Source of the DNA: Branchiostoma floridae
Lineage: Eukaryota; Chordata; Leptocardii; Amphioxiformes; Branchiostomatidae
Reading direction: 5' to 3'
Assembly (NCBI RefSeq): GCF_000003815.2
Contig: NC_049980.1
Span: 11,061,422 to 11,125,421, forward strand
DNA: 64,000 nt
In this document: positions 23,272 to 34,516 of the stretch, one piece after another
How the letters are laid out: each line of letters begins with the position of its first letter
How positions within the stretch are numbered: the first letter of the stretch is position 1
Notes under the pieces: model-generated
The model's database searches: none
What the model saw: only the letters and a program-made list of their open reading frames with translations
What the model was told of the DNA's origin: nothing
Position numbers and translations under genes: made by a program

Positions 23272-26200
23272 TCATTCGTCTTCCTCCGGCTCGGCGCCCG
23301 TGCGGACGTACGTCAGGAAACCCACCCAGTTGAACTGGCCCTTCTTGTTCACAGCCCACGGGGCTCCCGCCAACATCTTATTCCACTGCGCAAGGATAGA
23401 GAGAAAGTATGAAGATATCAGACATTTGGTACAGTAATCTTCTATTGAAGTGACTGTAAACATGCAAACTTTTTACTGACATAATCGTTCAAATTACTTC
23501 AAAATAAAAAGTGGAAAATTCACAACGCCACACACCGCGCCACCAAACAGGTGATGGAGGGATAAGGAGTGCAGAAAAAGTCCCCATCCCTGATCAGAGA
23601 GCGAGGCGAATACTTTTCCTGAGCCATAAGAAAGAGGGTGGATGGGTCTTGGATAGGGAAATGACAAGACCCTCCTCCCCCTCATATCTCAACATCCCCA
23701 TTTCCTAGTTTCCCTATTTGACCCGACTTTCCACCTGTTCCTCCCAACCACCTCCTGCTCTCAAAGTCAAACTGTGCATCACCCCTTGTTGTGTTATTGG
23801 CATACGTGCTCATTTGCATAACTCCCCTGATTGGTTACCCTCCAAAATTGAGTTAATTGACCCTCTGTTTTTGGCGCGCGGGGACAGGTGTAGCGCGCGG
23901 GGACAGGTGTGGCGCTGTGAATAGAACGTGCCGGGAACACGTCATCATCCACAACAACACAAAATGAAACAACAGAAACGTTTGCCTACCTCGTCCTCTG
24001 AGAACCTGTCACCCCTCTCACAGAAGATCTCCTTTACCCTAAGGACGACACAAATGCAACCAACATTAGTCATTCTTTCTCCATGATACATGTAAATATC
24101 TGACAACTTACACATCTGCAAATCTTTCGTTTTGAAGTAGCTTTATTTCATACTGTTAGGGAAACATGCAGGGTATTTTACGTTTACAACTTCAGTTGCA
24201 CAGAGACTTAGACTTACGTTACACATTTGTGATAGAATAGTTTATTTAACGTTACCAACTAAGAACAACTCACTTCAGCTTTGGCAGAAAGCCTTTGCCC
24301 TTAGGGTCAAATTGCTTCATTCCGTCCAAGAGCGCCTGAACGGGGTTGGTGTCTGAAGGGAAAATGGACAAAAAGACAGGTCAAACTTAGTGGAACTATT
24401 TCACGAGGAATTTTGCTCTTCTTGTGTTGTCGTTACTCAGTGTTCGGTTGGAAATGGATACTATTAGTACAGTCGTATAGTTAGACAACTTGTGCTTTTT
24501 AACAAATTTGGTACACATGTATTTGAGTGTATTCTAAGCAAGTATAGATAAGAAGGAAACTCAGTTTCCGCCCAGAATCGGTTCTATTTCATTTTTGGCC
24601 GTTTTCAGTCCCCAAAAATGCATGTTTTGTGGCTTCTGTGCCATAGCGATATAACCAAATGACCTAGAATTTGGTGTATGGAAATGCCTATATGTGGCAT
24701 ATTCCAATAGGTCAGCTGACGAACACTGGATCGGATATGTATAAAACTGTTAAACATTTCTTCTGGTGGAAAATGACATGCCTCCTATTCTCTGTGTTCC
24801 ATCTTAACGTTGCGTTCTGAATTATTCACGATCCCATAGTAACACTTACCCTTCATCTTGTTTCCGAACAGAGACAGGAAGACCTGGAAAGAGATGGGCT
24901 CGGAAGCCTCCGCGATCATCTTGTCTATCTGTTCCCTGAAGTCGTCCGGGTTCTTACCTATTGATAATATGTAAACAACACATAAAGATGTGTGATTTGT
25001 CTTCCAGGGACTATGGTGTTATTCACATAATGCGACATCGTGTGTATTCATGTGTAAGTTTTCTTTTACTCTGGAAGTTCAGAACTATCAGCTAATGAAA
25101 ATAAGATCTAGAAGGCTGCTCTCAGGGATGGTAAAGATATATATATATATATATATATATGGATGAGGATGAAGGAAACGGCACAACAAGGCATTGGCAA
25201 GTCAAGATGGTTCACGGAAAGATATTTACCAAATGAGGCATACGTATCCTTCAGATCCTCCTTGTCGACGAAGCCATCTCTGTTCTGGTCCAACACTCCG
25301 AATGCCTGGAATGCAATACAGGAGGATAAGGTTACCAGACTGGGCGTGTTAAGCGGGACCCCTACCGAAATATCACATATTACAAGTGCCTTGTTGCCAG
25401 TTGTAAGGTATTTTCTGCCATGGTGTGGTTTTGAGTAACATTCTTATTGTAATGTTACATCCTGAAAAGTTTTGAGTGCCTTGTGAAAAAGTAATTTATG
25501 GTAGCTTTTTGTACTCTTCTGCTTCATGACATTTGTAAACACAACGCAGGGAAATATAGCGCGTCACTTAATATTCCGAACAACCAACACATTGTGGAGG
25601 GACATTATAGTTGACCCACAGCAGTTACTATTCTAATCAAACCTCCGAACTCCTTCCCCCGAATAAAACAACCACTTTATATTTCCACCACTATCAAGAC
25701 CTGAGGCCCGACTGAGCCGTTGACCGTCTCCCGAGACGAAAAGAGTCAAAGAGACTATCAAGACCACCATAACTCCTACATACTGATCGGGACAATATCC
25801 TTCGGCCTGCCCTATGCTGTTGTACATGTCACAATGTACAAGCAATATAATCTGAAATACTTGTAACATTGTCAAAATATGGTGCAGCGGTTGATAGGTT
25901 TTTACCAGGTGGTCTTTTGCTGGAAATGCGATACAAACAAACAAACAATCAGATCAATAAAGACACCTCACCTCCTTAAACTCCTGCACCTGGGATGAGT
26001 CAAACGTGGTGGCAGTAGTGGTGGCACGCTTGCCTCCTCCTCCTCCACCGCCTCCCTTTCTTCCCTTGCGACCCTAGACGTGAAAAACAAATGCAGGATA
26101 CTGTCGTTTACATCTTTCTTGACATCCAGAGAGCGTCCGGGAAAACATGATTGGTTATCCTTCATTGAACGATTATACATGTATAAATGTTGATTTTGGA

Positions 26201-28018
26201 GGCATGTATTTATCTTTTTCTTTTTGCGAAACTAAGGTCTGTACATGTTTGACTATAATTGAACACAGTAATTACTTCTCTTCATTATTTAGTGCGAGGT
26301 CACTTCTGTCGTAGGAGGTCGTACAATTTATATCTAAGTTGTGACAGACCCAACAACAGGCAGGACCTAAGACAGGTTTATCCGGAACAAGAGAGCTGAA
26401 TTTTGATCGACATATGCACAACTAACCCATGCATGCCTCCAGTTTACGGTCGTGCGACCGTCGTCCGACGAAAGTGACCAGACGCTTACAGTATATGATA
26501 CATGTTGTACACTCACCAGTGAGGGTCCCATTGTCGAAGCTTGGTTGCAGACATATCCAATTAGTCTGTACTTTGATCATTTCTATATGTTTATGTACTA
26601 GCCTTTAGACTCTACCGTCATCCCAGTAACGTGGCCACGGAAATACCTACACACTGCACTCTGAACAAACTCTTAAATTTTTGTAGATCTAGATTGACAC
26701 CGTTACTTCTCGTACCGTATGTGAAGTTACAATGGACAGTGGATAGTCAGTGAAACATTTTTAAAAGGTCCCGAGGATTTTGACAGTGCTTCCCTCACGT
26801 TATGTCAGACAGAATACAAGATTTATGTTATATTACACACTCTCGCCCGATATGCCATATTTAGCTGTCAAAAAAGTGCAGTAAGGATTCCCAAATGCTT
26901 CCTTCATTCCATCACGGAAGGTACATGTACTATTGTTACAAAAACACATGGCCGTCAGAGCTCATATTCATTCCGGTGCTCTGGACGTACCAGTATGCGA
27001 CTGCAATAACTCCTCTTGGCCAGCAATATGTTTCGTGATGCCAAAAAAGGACATTTGGTGTGATGGAAATGATCTCTATACAAACGTAAGTTAACAGTCT
27101 CTTTAGCCTTCATTTCGCGGTTATCTGACTACCACCATTTAGATGCTATATGAGATAGTAATGGTTTAACTTGTTCGTATATAGAAAGGATCTCAAACAC
27201 AGAAGAGACACGACTGAATCGTGGATCGGAGACAGTGCAACCTCAGGAGATGCCATCCATACTGGGACATATTTATAGCACGCAGGGGAGGGCACGAGCA
27301 ACCCCACACTCACCCAACATTCAGGGAATTCCTATTACATATCCTGCATGTACAACAATGCAAGAAGAGGTCCGTTATAACTGTAGTTATCTATGTCCGA
27401 TTCTTCTCACCATATTTCTTTCGGTGATATTTCATAAAGTGAACCATCAGTGTCACAGACTATGATGAAGAATGCAGTATGTTTTATGATCGAAAATTAT
27501 TTCCAAATGCTCGAGTAAAGTTTCAGAGTTGGGAAATGCTAGAATGATATACTTAGAGCATCACGTTATAGAAACATATTGGGGGGCAACAAGAATCTTT
27601 CCAATACGAAGGATGCTTGACATGGCCATTGTATAAAATGCATTTGGAAAATTAATCTCACTTTAGAACGCTCAGTTATAATTCACACCCAAACGCTATG
27701 ATTAGAAGAAGTTCTACTCCTACCTTTGTGATACAAATCAACTGTCTGTCTCATTGTACTGTTTCAATTGAATGAATATCAATTCTGGTTCATGGTTTAT
27801 CGTAATTTGTTATGGTTTATCGTTATTGCAAAGGACAAAGAGCTATATGTCATTTGGCTAGCGCTCGTTTTATAGCAGTCGGTGAGGCTTGTCCCCAAAA
27901 GCTAACTGCAATGCACTGACAATCTTTCTTATCTTAACACAAAGCCTGTTTAAATAATCACTACACATATTGTTAAGACATCGAAGATAAATACAACGTA
28001 TAGCGATGCTCTTACCAT
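23272..28018 (-). CDS. Myosin regulatory light chain, muscle type (gene A)
   Basis: EF-hand light chain that binds the myosin neck and tunes contraction. Coding exons in order: 28016-28018 (ATG only) or alternative 26517-26531 (MGPSL), then 25972-26073, 25230-25305, 24850-24957, 24274-24352, 23990-24038, 23272-23385. All junctions are GT-AG and in phase; the product is 176 or 180 aa, close to the usual ~170. The N-terminus is GRKGRKGGGGGGGKRATTTA, with a seven-glycine run where vertebrate chains have a basic stretch and phosphorylatable serine; only threonines stand at the site here. EF-hand 1 is intact (DQNRDGFVDKED). Later motifs are EASEPISFQVFLSLFG, KQFDPKGKGFLP, EIFCERGDRF and the acidic end GAEPEEDE. 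The tandem partner is gene B. Confidence 0.93.
26517..26531 (-). CDS. Alternative first coding exon of gene A (MGPSL)
   Basis: ATGGGACCCTCACTG followed by a strong GTGAGT donor, in phase 0 with exon 25972-26073. It lacks an obvious TATA box, whereas the distal ATG-only exon at 28016-28018 has one and matches the gene B structure. It could be an alternative promoter product or a chance start. Confidence 0.45.
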
Positions 28019-28122
28019 TTTGTTCCAAGTGTTCCAAGTCCCAAATCACTGCCACCAACCTAGGAAAGTGCGAGGGGTGCTATGCCACCAAAATGCCGGA
28101 CGATTTTATTGAGATTCCTTCG

Positions 28123-28161
28123 CTTTTATACCTGGAAATCGACACCTCGCACTGTCATTGG
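28123..28161 (-). promoter_or_regulatory. Core promoter of light chain gene A
   Basis: The minus strand carries TATAAAAG (28123-28130), about 105 bp upstream of the ATG at 28018. A CCAAT box (ATTGG on the plus strand, 28157-28161) lies ~30 bp further upstream. Transcription would start near 28095. The layout parallels that of gene B. Confidence 0.65.
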
Positions 28162-29406
28162 TCGGCTGTTTTCGTCATTGAATTTTAAAGAGGAACACGC
28201 TTTGCTTTCCTTGGGTTATGGGTATCTGCCAGAGCGAGTTAGCAGTTTCTAAATTTGTTTTCATTGTTTTTGCATACGGGTTCGTATTGTGATACGCGCG
28301 CGGCTGACCGGAACATACCAACGAGGACAGGGGTGATAAGCTTTACTTTACTGGCAGCAAACTGCACCCATTTTCATTATCAAAATCGGACGTTGGCATG
28401 ATTATTACCATGAGTAAGATCCACAATTATTCTATTACTTTGTTGTGCTGCTTTTGCCCCCTTTCTTTAAATCTTTTGGACATCAAACTTAGAACGACCC
28501 AAATAGATAAAGACAGCTGGAGAAATATATAAACCCGCTATAGGGGGTAAATAAAAAGCGTGAGGATATTTCAATTAAAAAGGTAGCATGGCGAGGTATT
28601 ATTTTCTGTGTTTCAAGTGTTTCGAGTTAAAGGTCCCTGGCCCAACTTTTACTCAACATACTGACAGTCACGTAGGTTACTGGTGGAATTGAAAGACTCG
28701 GGGTTTCGCTACTCTAAACTTGGAAACGCGTCAGATAACCGTGAGGATGAAGTGCATTGCCTAAACGCTCTAGCAATATGGAGCTACATTGCAATTGAAA
28801 ATAGTTGTAATGAGAATACAACTATTAAGTTGGTACTGAGATACCTTACCAAAAAGAGATCGCCACCCGCGTGAAGAAGATACCTCGGAAACAAAAATGG
28901 TTCAACAAGTGCTCGGGTGGGCAGGCTAGTGTTTATTCCACGTGTCTGTCCATGAAAAAATGACATTGCAATCACTATTCCATAACCAATGTGGGGACAT
29001 GACAAGCCGAGTCCAGCTTGAAGACGAAATGCTATTCCTGGCTGTCGTGTACCCACTTCTAGTTATCAGAAATAACAAATGGCAAATANNNNNNNNNNNN
29101 NNNNNNNNNNNNNNNNNNNNNNNNNNNNNNNNNNNNNNNNNNNNNNNNNNNNNNNNNNNNNNNNNNNNNNNNNNNNNNNNNNNNNNNNATTTTTAGAAAT
29201 CAATATCTAACGGTTGTTCAAACTATACCCCCGTACCCTGTCATAGTTTTGACCCACATGAGCGACGAAATTTGTACCTGTAACAGGTGGTAACCTTTTC
29301 ATATAGCTGACAATGCGCCGACCAACGTGGAGGAGAGATGATGTACAAGAGACAAATTCTGTCGGATCATGTGGAGCAAACTCTCATTATCCATTTATCT
29401 GATCTA
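28162..29406. other. Spacer between the two light chain genes
   Basis: It holds the upstream flank of gene A, an assembly gap (29089-29188) and the 3' flank of gene B. No further gene is recognised. Confidence 0.5.
29089..29188. other. Assembly gap (100 N)
   Basis: A round-number gap of 100 N, suggesting unknown true length. Confidence 0.99.
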
Positions 29407-32400
29407 TTACTCGTCGACGTCCTCTTCCTCGCCACCCTTCAGGAAGCGGCAGAAGGCTGGGTAGTGGAAACGGCCCTTCTTATCGACAACGTGTCCGGCA
29501 CCGGCCAGCAGCTGATTCCACTGGTGAAGAAATAGGGGGAAAAGTAGTTAGTACATTTACTACATATCAAACGAACAGGTGTTTCAATAATATAGGGAGT
29601 TACTTTACAAATACGTCATTGTCCAACACACTACGATCTTTATAATCAAAGAGCTGCGCCAGAAGATTCTCACCTCTTCCTCCTTGAACTTGTCACCCTT
29701 CTCACAGAAGACTTCTTTGACTCTGAAGAATAAGTGATGAAAAACATAACGTGTGAAGATGAGTATGAGTGAAATGCAGCATCCTAGGATATCAGCTAGA
29801 AGGTAGACAAAAACGGAACGTCGTGGCAAAGGTTTTCCTCAAACTCAGATCGCTATACTGTTCAATTATCGATCTCAAAGTCTTTCTACAGTAACAGTGA
29901 GTCTCTTTCCTCGGACGCCAGTCTTCAAAACGAATGTTCACCGCTATCTCCTTGTACATTATTTCCAACTTCTTAGTTTATTGCCTTGAAGTGGCCGATA
30001 AAAAAGTACGTACAGGGCCTTTGGTAGGAATCCCTTGTTCCTGGGGTCGAACTGCTTGAAGGCACCCTGGAGGGCACTCTCGGGGTCAGAGCCGGACATC
30101 TTGGATCCGAAAAGGGCCAGGAAGACGGTGAAGCTGATCGGTTCTGATGCCTCTCCTATCATCCTGTTCACCTTCTCCTCATCTGGGGGCTTACCTGGAG
30201 AAGCGGGAAGGATAACGTTTTATTTCCGTGTGAATATCATAATTTTGGGTTTTCATCAGATCTTATAACGCACCATTACGCGATGTGTATATGACAGAAC
30301 ATCATAACAAGAAACACAATTTTGTTAGATTAGAACCCTTGGTAGAGTACATGTATCATTGATATCATTGTCATTTGTTTGTCACCACATACCTCTCAAT
30401 ATGATAGGAACAGCTATAGATCAGCTAATATATTACAAAATAAGACATAAAGAAAGAGAAAATTTTAATTCTTCTCAACTAGAAACATTTCATTGAGATT
30501 TTATGAATCTTAGTGTTGGAGAAATTTTCTAGTTTCGGTGGATACTTGTTTTGGAAATTTCCTAATATCTTTGACTGCTTGGAATCTCCCCGTATGTATC
30601 TAATGTACTTGATCTAAAATGGTTGGCACATTGAAGCCATTTGGAACCATTTTTTCACACTTTATCTTCGCTACAAGCATGTGTATGTTAATACCACATT
30701 CATACTCAACTATTTATTTCATTACACTTATTTTTTTCTAATGCGAGATAAATCTGATGGCCTGTGGGTATACGCTTTGTTCAGGAACAACGTAGCATAT
30801 CAAGTAGAAGATTATTACAAAATAGGGTACGGTTTTTACGTATTCTAACGTTATAGCTGTGAGTATGGTATCTGTCTGTTTATCTTTTGATGGGCTTATA
30901 CCAATCCCATCTCATGCTTGTTCGGAGGCCATTTTGCGTAAAATGATAGCATAAATATGTTCGTGTTCAGGGCAAAATGGTTGAGCTAATTTTGGCGCCA
31001 CATAGATGAATGTGCAAAACCCAAGCTAAGGAGGACAAAAATAAATCCATCGGACACCGGAGCTCCCGAGTTCACAGCATGCTCAGCAGCCGCCATGTTG
31101 TTTCACCTGTCAAATGCAAATCATGGGGCAAACTTTTTCTCTGGACGCTAGATCACAAATTGTCCTCTAAAAGTTGATATGAACCATTTTCAGTTGTATG
31201 CAAAGAGGATTTTGTGACGTCCTTTGTGTCGAAATGTTACAAAGTATATTTCAGTGATGGTCCTGTTCTGTTTGCATGTGGACTTGGGGTATCAAATGAC
31301 ATCACTCTAAAATAACTGTCACCGATACATACATGCCCGACTAGTAACATATGATACCATGTCCTCGTGAACTATTTCTCTATGTAATTTTCGACTGCAA
31401 CTTTTCCACCGTTCTTTCTTGTGAGACAACTATTTGTATGATTTGGAAGACCTACTTGGAAATCCAGCAACCCTTAGATTTATTTCCTGTGCATGTACCA
31501 GAAATTAATTTTGTTCTCTCTAAAGCGATTGAATACAACTAAATGAATCGTTAATTAAGTAGACAAAAAAATCTCACAAACTACTCCCTGTCCCACACAT
31601 CCCAAATGGCCTGGACTCGTAACTACGATATCTCGAAACAGAATTATTAAACAAACACACCGTAAAAACACTTCACCATATTTGGTCATTGGGCCGAGTA
31701 ACTGACAGGAGGCATTGAAATAACAATACCCCCCTATAACAACTACATGCCGATACTTTCGCCGGTTATTTCTAAATATACTCACCGCCACATACTTAAC
31801 TGGATTCCACCATCTATAAAACACATGGACCGCTGCCCATCTCTAGTCTCTATGTGTGACAGCGATGGTCCATGGGCGGATGTTCTTTACTAGTTATTTG
31901 CACGACATGTATAGATTTTGGAAAGTTTAACACTCGGCCATCATTATGGCACACAAGGATACCATTTGCAACAAAAGCCTTTGGAGTTGCGCGAGGAAAA
32001 TGGAAACTCATTCGTTTGAAATATGACAAGAGTCTCTCATACCCACGCTATTTTTGTCCCAAATTGTTAAGATGGACAGCATAATATTCTCGTCATCAAA
32101 ACTAGTTTTAAAAGATCTCAGTGCGTGACATACCCAGGGAAGCGAAGGTGTCCTTCATGTCTTCCTTGTCGCAGAAGCCATCTCTGTTCTGGTCCAGAAG
32201 AAGGAATGCCTGTAGAGAAAGAAAGGGCACAAATTTTACTCAACAGTTACATGTTTGTGTACATGGCTTCTAACTTTAGCAAAGACCGATATTTGAATCG
32301 TCAGAAAACAACATAGAATGTTTATGAAATCAACAAACCGAGTTATCAATCTTTTATTCACATAGCATTTTGTGAAGGAAACAGCGATGTGGCACTCATA

Positions 32401-34348
32401 CATCTACTGCATATTGTGGCATATACGTCGTTTTGCACCGATGTAACATGATTGACAACAAGTGTATTTTTCTCACCTCCTTGAACTCTTGCACCTGAGA
32501 TTGCTCAAAGACGGCGCCGACATTGGTGGTGGCGCGCTTGCCTCCCTCACCTCCCTTCTTCTTACGGCCCTGTTCGGAGAAAAATAGTTTGAAGTCAACA
32601 ATACAATTTTGACTATTTCAATGGATATATCAATTGTTTAGTCTTGTCAGACCATCGCTCTTTCCAATTTTCAAAGCTGTATTACTTGCCCTGTTTACAG
32701 GATTCTTTCTCTGTGAGAGCCATTTTAATCCTACTTTCCTAATATTTTCATGTGCATTGTTGGCAGGCCTTTACAATGTATCAATATGTATGCATTGTTG
32801 ATCTAATGTTTATGATGATTTAGTCCCAGGCAGGCCATTTGGCCTTGGTTTGCCCTGGGATTCCATGAAGTACAGAATGTTGTTCCAGTTGGCAACACTG
32901 ACTTGCGCTCCGTGTTAGTATGACGTGTATTTCTCAGGTCCCGGCTTTGTTGCCCTACCATTGTGTCTGTAAGTACTTAGCAGTGCGACAATATTTAAGG
33001 CATGTATCGACTATGAAAGGCAACACATTGATTTAGATCAGATCGGAGGGCTTTCTGAGTGTAAGCTGTTTTTCTTCGGATTTGCTACTAAGGTTGCAAC
33101 TGCACATGTATTCGCTTATCTTTGTAGTAAATCTGAAATGAATTTACCTCAGCCAATTACCTTGCGCTTTGTAATTAAGCCCGTTGTAATCAGTTGTTTT
33201 AAGATTTTCTGTCTCCTCTTTGTGAGCTATGTTCTTCCAAATTCCGGTTTCTAATTTTATACCTATCATGTGACTCAACCATCATGATCTACATTCCAAT
33301 ACAAATGATTTTACCACTGGTTTTATCCTACCAGCTATTAAAGTTTCACATTTCGCATTTCAAAATAGTTTTTGTACCGGTTGAATAGAACTAGTACCAG
33401 TGGCTTCCTGTTTAGTTTGTGTATTGATCACTTCAATTGAGAAAATGTTTACATTTTTGGCGGGCTAGGCCTAATGGACCGCAGCCAATAAGAAAACAGG
33501 CATTCCGGAATTTCAAACTGAACACGGGCGCCGAGAAATCCTTGTGAGGAGGCTTCAATAAGAGTTGAACCACCGAAACGATCATTTCATGACAGTCAAA
33601 TGTTAAGTTTATCATTCGCATCTCCGATTGTGCACCTGTCCTTTAATCAATCACCGAGATGTCTATGAGGTCAACTTCTGGAGTATTCAACGGTACAGAG
33701 GCTCAGTTTAAAACATATTCAAATCCCGGATATCCGACACATGCAGTTCTAAAAGCCCCTAGCATAACAGCTATACTTGATATCCATGATGTTCAATTTT
33801 GTGTCGTTGTAAAATAACTGACCTAATTCTCATAATAAGCCCATTCTCGCAGCATATTTTGGAGACTACAGGGGGAAGGGAACTAGAAAAAATATATCAA
33901 ATGACTATTGGCCGGAAGCTTTGATGTTGAAGTGATGAAGTTGCCTGTAGATAGGAATTAGGGCTTCCCCCCCGGGTGATCTGAAGTTCAATTGGTCTCA
34001 GCGACCCGCGGTGAATGCCAGAAATTTATAGCCATGGCCGTTGGTCACCGAACACACCGAGGACCTATGCACTAGCTTTTATGACTTCCGAATTGTAGCT
34101 TTTATGAAGGGCACATCCCTACCGTTAGGGGTCAGTTAAGTGGCTGTGGCTGTCAGATATGCTTGAGCCATGTAGTTAACATGTCTACTTCTATAGGATA
34201 GACTTCACTGGTATATGGACCGTACGAGAGCAAAAAGAAGTTTCCATTCAAAGTTTACAACGATAAAGCAAGTAATCTTTCTCATAGTGAATACAACGAC
34301 AGAAAGCGTAAGAACAGTATACAATACAGGATAAAAGGCACTTACCAT
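29407..34348 (-). CDS. Myosin regulatory light chain, muscle type (gene B)
   Basis: Tandem paralogue of gene A, upstream of it on the same strand. Coding exons: 34346-34348 (ATG only), 32477-32569, 32134-32209, 30014-30194, 29674-29722, 29407-29520; 171 aa, all junctions GT-AG and in phase. The N-terminus is GRKKKGGEGGKRATTNV, aligned to the vertebrate RATSNV phosphosite with Thr in place of Ser. EF-hand 1 is DQNRDGFCDKED, with a cysteine at loop position 8. Later motifs are EASEPISFTVFLALFGSKM, KQFDPRNKGFLPKAL, EVFCEKGDKF and the tail GGEEEDVDE. Exon 30014-30194 corresponds to two exons of gene A, so the paralogues differ by one intron. It probably acts in striated muscle like gene A, with a different tail and N-terminus. 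Confidence 0.94.
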
Positions 34349-34437
34349 TTTCGTTCAAGATAATCAGAGGCACCGAACCAAAAGACAATCTACAGGCGCG
34401 AGCTCTTGTCGGACAAGGAATCTACTCAGAGAACTGC

Positions 34438-34516
34438 TCTTTATGTACGAAAATGTCAGCAATTTTTAATCCGCCACTCTGCATATTCGCCAAACAGACC
34501 CTGAGCCCTGATTGGT
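34438..34516 (-). promoter_or_regulatory. Likely core promoter of light chain gene B
   Basis: The minus strand has a TATA-like ACATAAAGAG at about 34439-34448, ~95 bp upstream of the ATG. A CCAAT box (ATTGG on plus, about 34511-34515) lies further up. The arrangement resembles gene A, with a weaker TATA. Confidence 0.45.
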
